DNA of 61,479 bases, taken from contig NZ_NHRX01000008.1 in NCBI RefSeq assembly GCF_016653115.1, positions 1 to 61,479 on the forward strand, given 5' to 3'. The translations under genes and the position numbers were made by a program. Below the pieces are notes generated by a model. That model saw nothing but the letters and a program-made list of their open reading frames with translations. It was not told the DNA's origin and did not search any database. Positions 61,274 through 61,479 of the stretch are shown here, piece by piece (position 1 is the stretch's first letter; every line of letters starts with the position of its first letter). The stretch is from Rhodocyclus purpureus (GTDB taxonomy: Bacteria; Pseudomonadota; Gammaproteobacteria; Burkholderiales; Rhodocyclaceae).

Positions 61274-61479
61274 CAGGGCTTCCGCACTCGGAAAGCATCT
61301 TTTCCAATGAGATTGCCGGCCTGAAATAGTCCCTCCTCTTCAAGAGGATAGGGCTTCATCTTGCAACCTTTCTCAAAATCGCATCTACTCCGTGCCTTTG
61401 AGCCAAGCGCATGAGAGCGACGGAAGGGGGCTGCCTGATGGAGTGTCTGTCCGAAATCGATGACCCACGCAAGCCCAGC
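61274..61479 (+). mobile_element. Probable left end of an ISAs1-family element (partial)
   Basis: Cas1 homology is replaced at 61274 by CAGGGCTTCCGCACTCGG, which has the look of an ISAs1-family terminal repeat (from memory). 164 bases further a transposase-like frame begins. The right end and target duplication lie beyond the window. Confidence 0.6.
61438..61479 (+). CDS. Transposase N-terminus, ISAs1 family (partial)
   Basis: The 14 codons from ATG 61438 (MECLSEIDDPRKPS) fit the start of ISAs1/H-repeat transposases, which commonly open with a FxxxDPR motif. The gene runs off the window, so length and integrity are unknown. GGAAGGGGG lies upstream as a ribosome site. Confidence 0.6.
   Translation, partial: MECLSEIDDPRKPS

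Noticed and set aside
61070-61324. An intact 84-residue protein
   Set aside because: The first 68 residues are the Cas1 N-terminus and the rest comes from the IS end, so it is a truncated gene rather than a real small protein.

Overview
The window reads as chromosome of a GC-rich betaproteobacterium, probably of the Rhodocyclales (an inference from gene content and order, not from a search). Supporting blocks are the rpsU-yqeY-dnaG-rpoD operon followed by tRNA-Ile2(CAT), the mlaFEDACB - ABC-2 transporter - ibaG - murA - hisG series, and the his operon running into hinT and tatABC. Most of the window is densely packed core genome with strongly biased codon use, which creates many long false antisense frames.

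Layout. 1-6360 is accessory DNA: the 3' end of one IS5-family element, a small secreted protein gene, a complete second IS5-family element (775-1993, CTAA target duplication), then short phage-like or unknown genes (coiled-coil protein, DUF5681 protein, zinc-ribbon protein, ribbon-helix-helix protein and a possible 26-residue basic peptide). It stops at the 3' end of a tRNA-Ile2(CAT) gene (6365-6441), a classic island integration site. 6498-11277 (minus) is rpoD, dnaG, yqeY and rpsU. 11505-24605 holds tsaD, plsY, folB, ybaK, xerD, ogt, proA, holA, lptE, leuS and uvrD. A 363-base gap after uvrD carries a palindromic element inserted at the uvrD stop codon and two diverged repeat units with DnaA-box-like sequences. 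24969-33999 holds a quinone oxidoreductase-like gene, a membrane-tethered TAXI protein, a lipoprotein with WD40-like repeats and a caspase-like domain, dnaE and a WbuC-type cupin. A nested inverted-repeat element (34013-34516) precedes a PAS-PAS-PAS-GGDEF protein.

36395-43399 is envelope maintenance: the complete Mla phospholipid transport set, an ABC-2 exporter, ibaG and murA. 43468-50845 is histidine biosynthesis (hisG, D, C, B, H, A, F, I, E), with hisC and a nitroreductase inverted inside it. hinT, tatABC, a class II glutamine amidotransferase, a DegS-like protease, a Nif3 protein, a MATE exporter, a DUF2889 protein and sucCD follow. The right edge holds the first ~68 codons of a type I-F-like cas1 cut off by what looks like the left end of an ISAs1-family element.

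The most unusual signals are two genes (40236 and 54001) whose only sensible start codon is ATC behind a good Shine-Dalgarno sequence, the uvrD stop-codon insertion, the WD40-caspase lipoprotein, the nested inverted-repeat element and the interrupted cas1.
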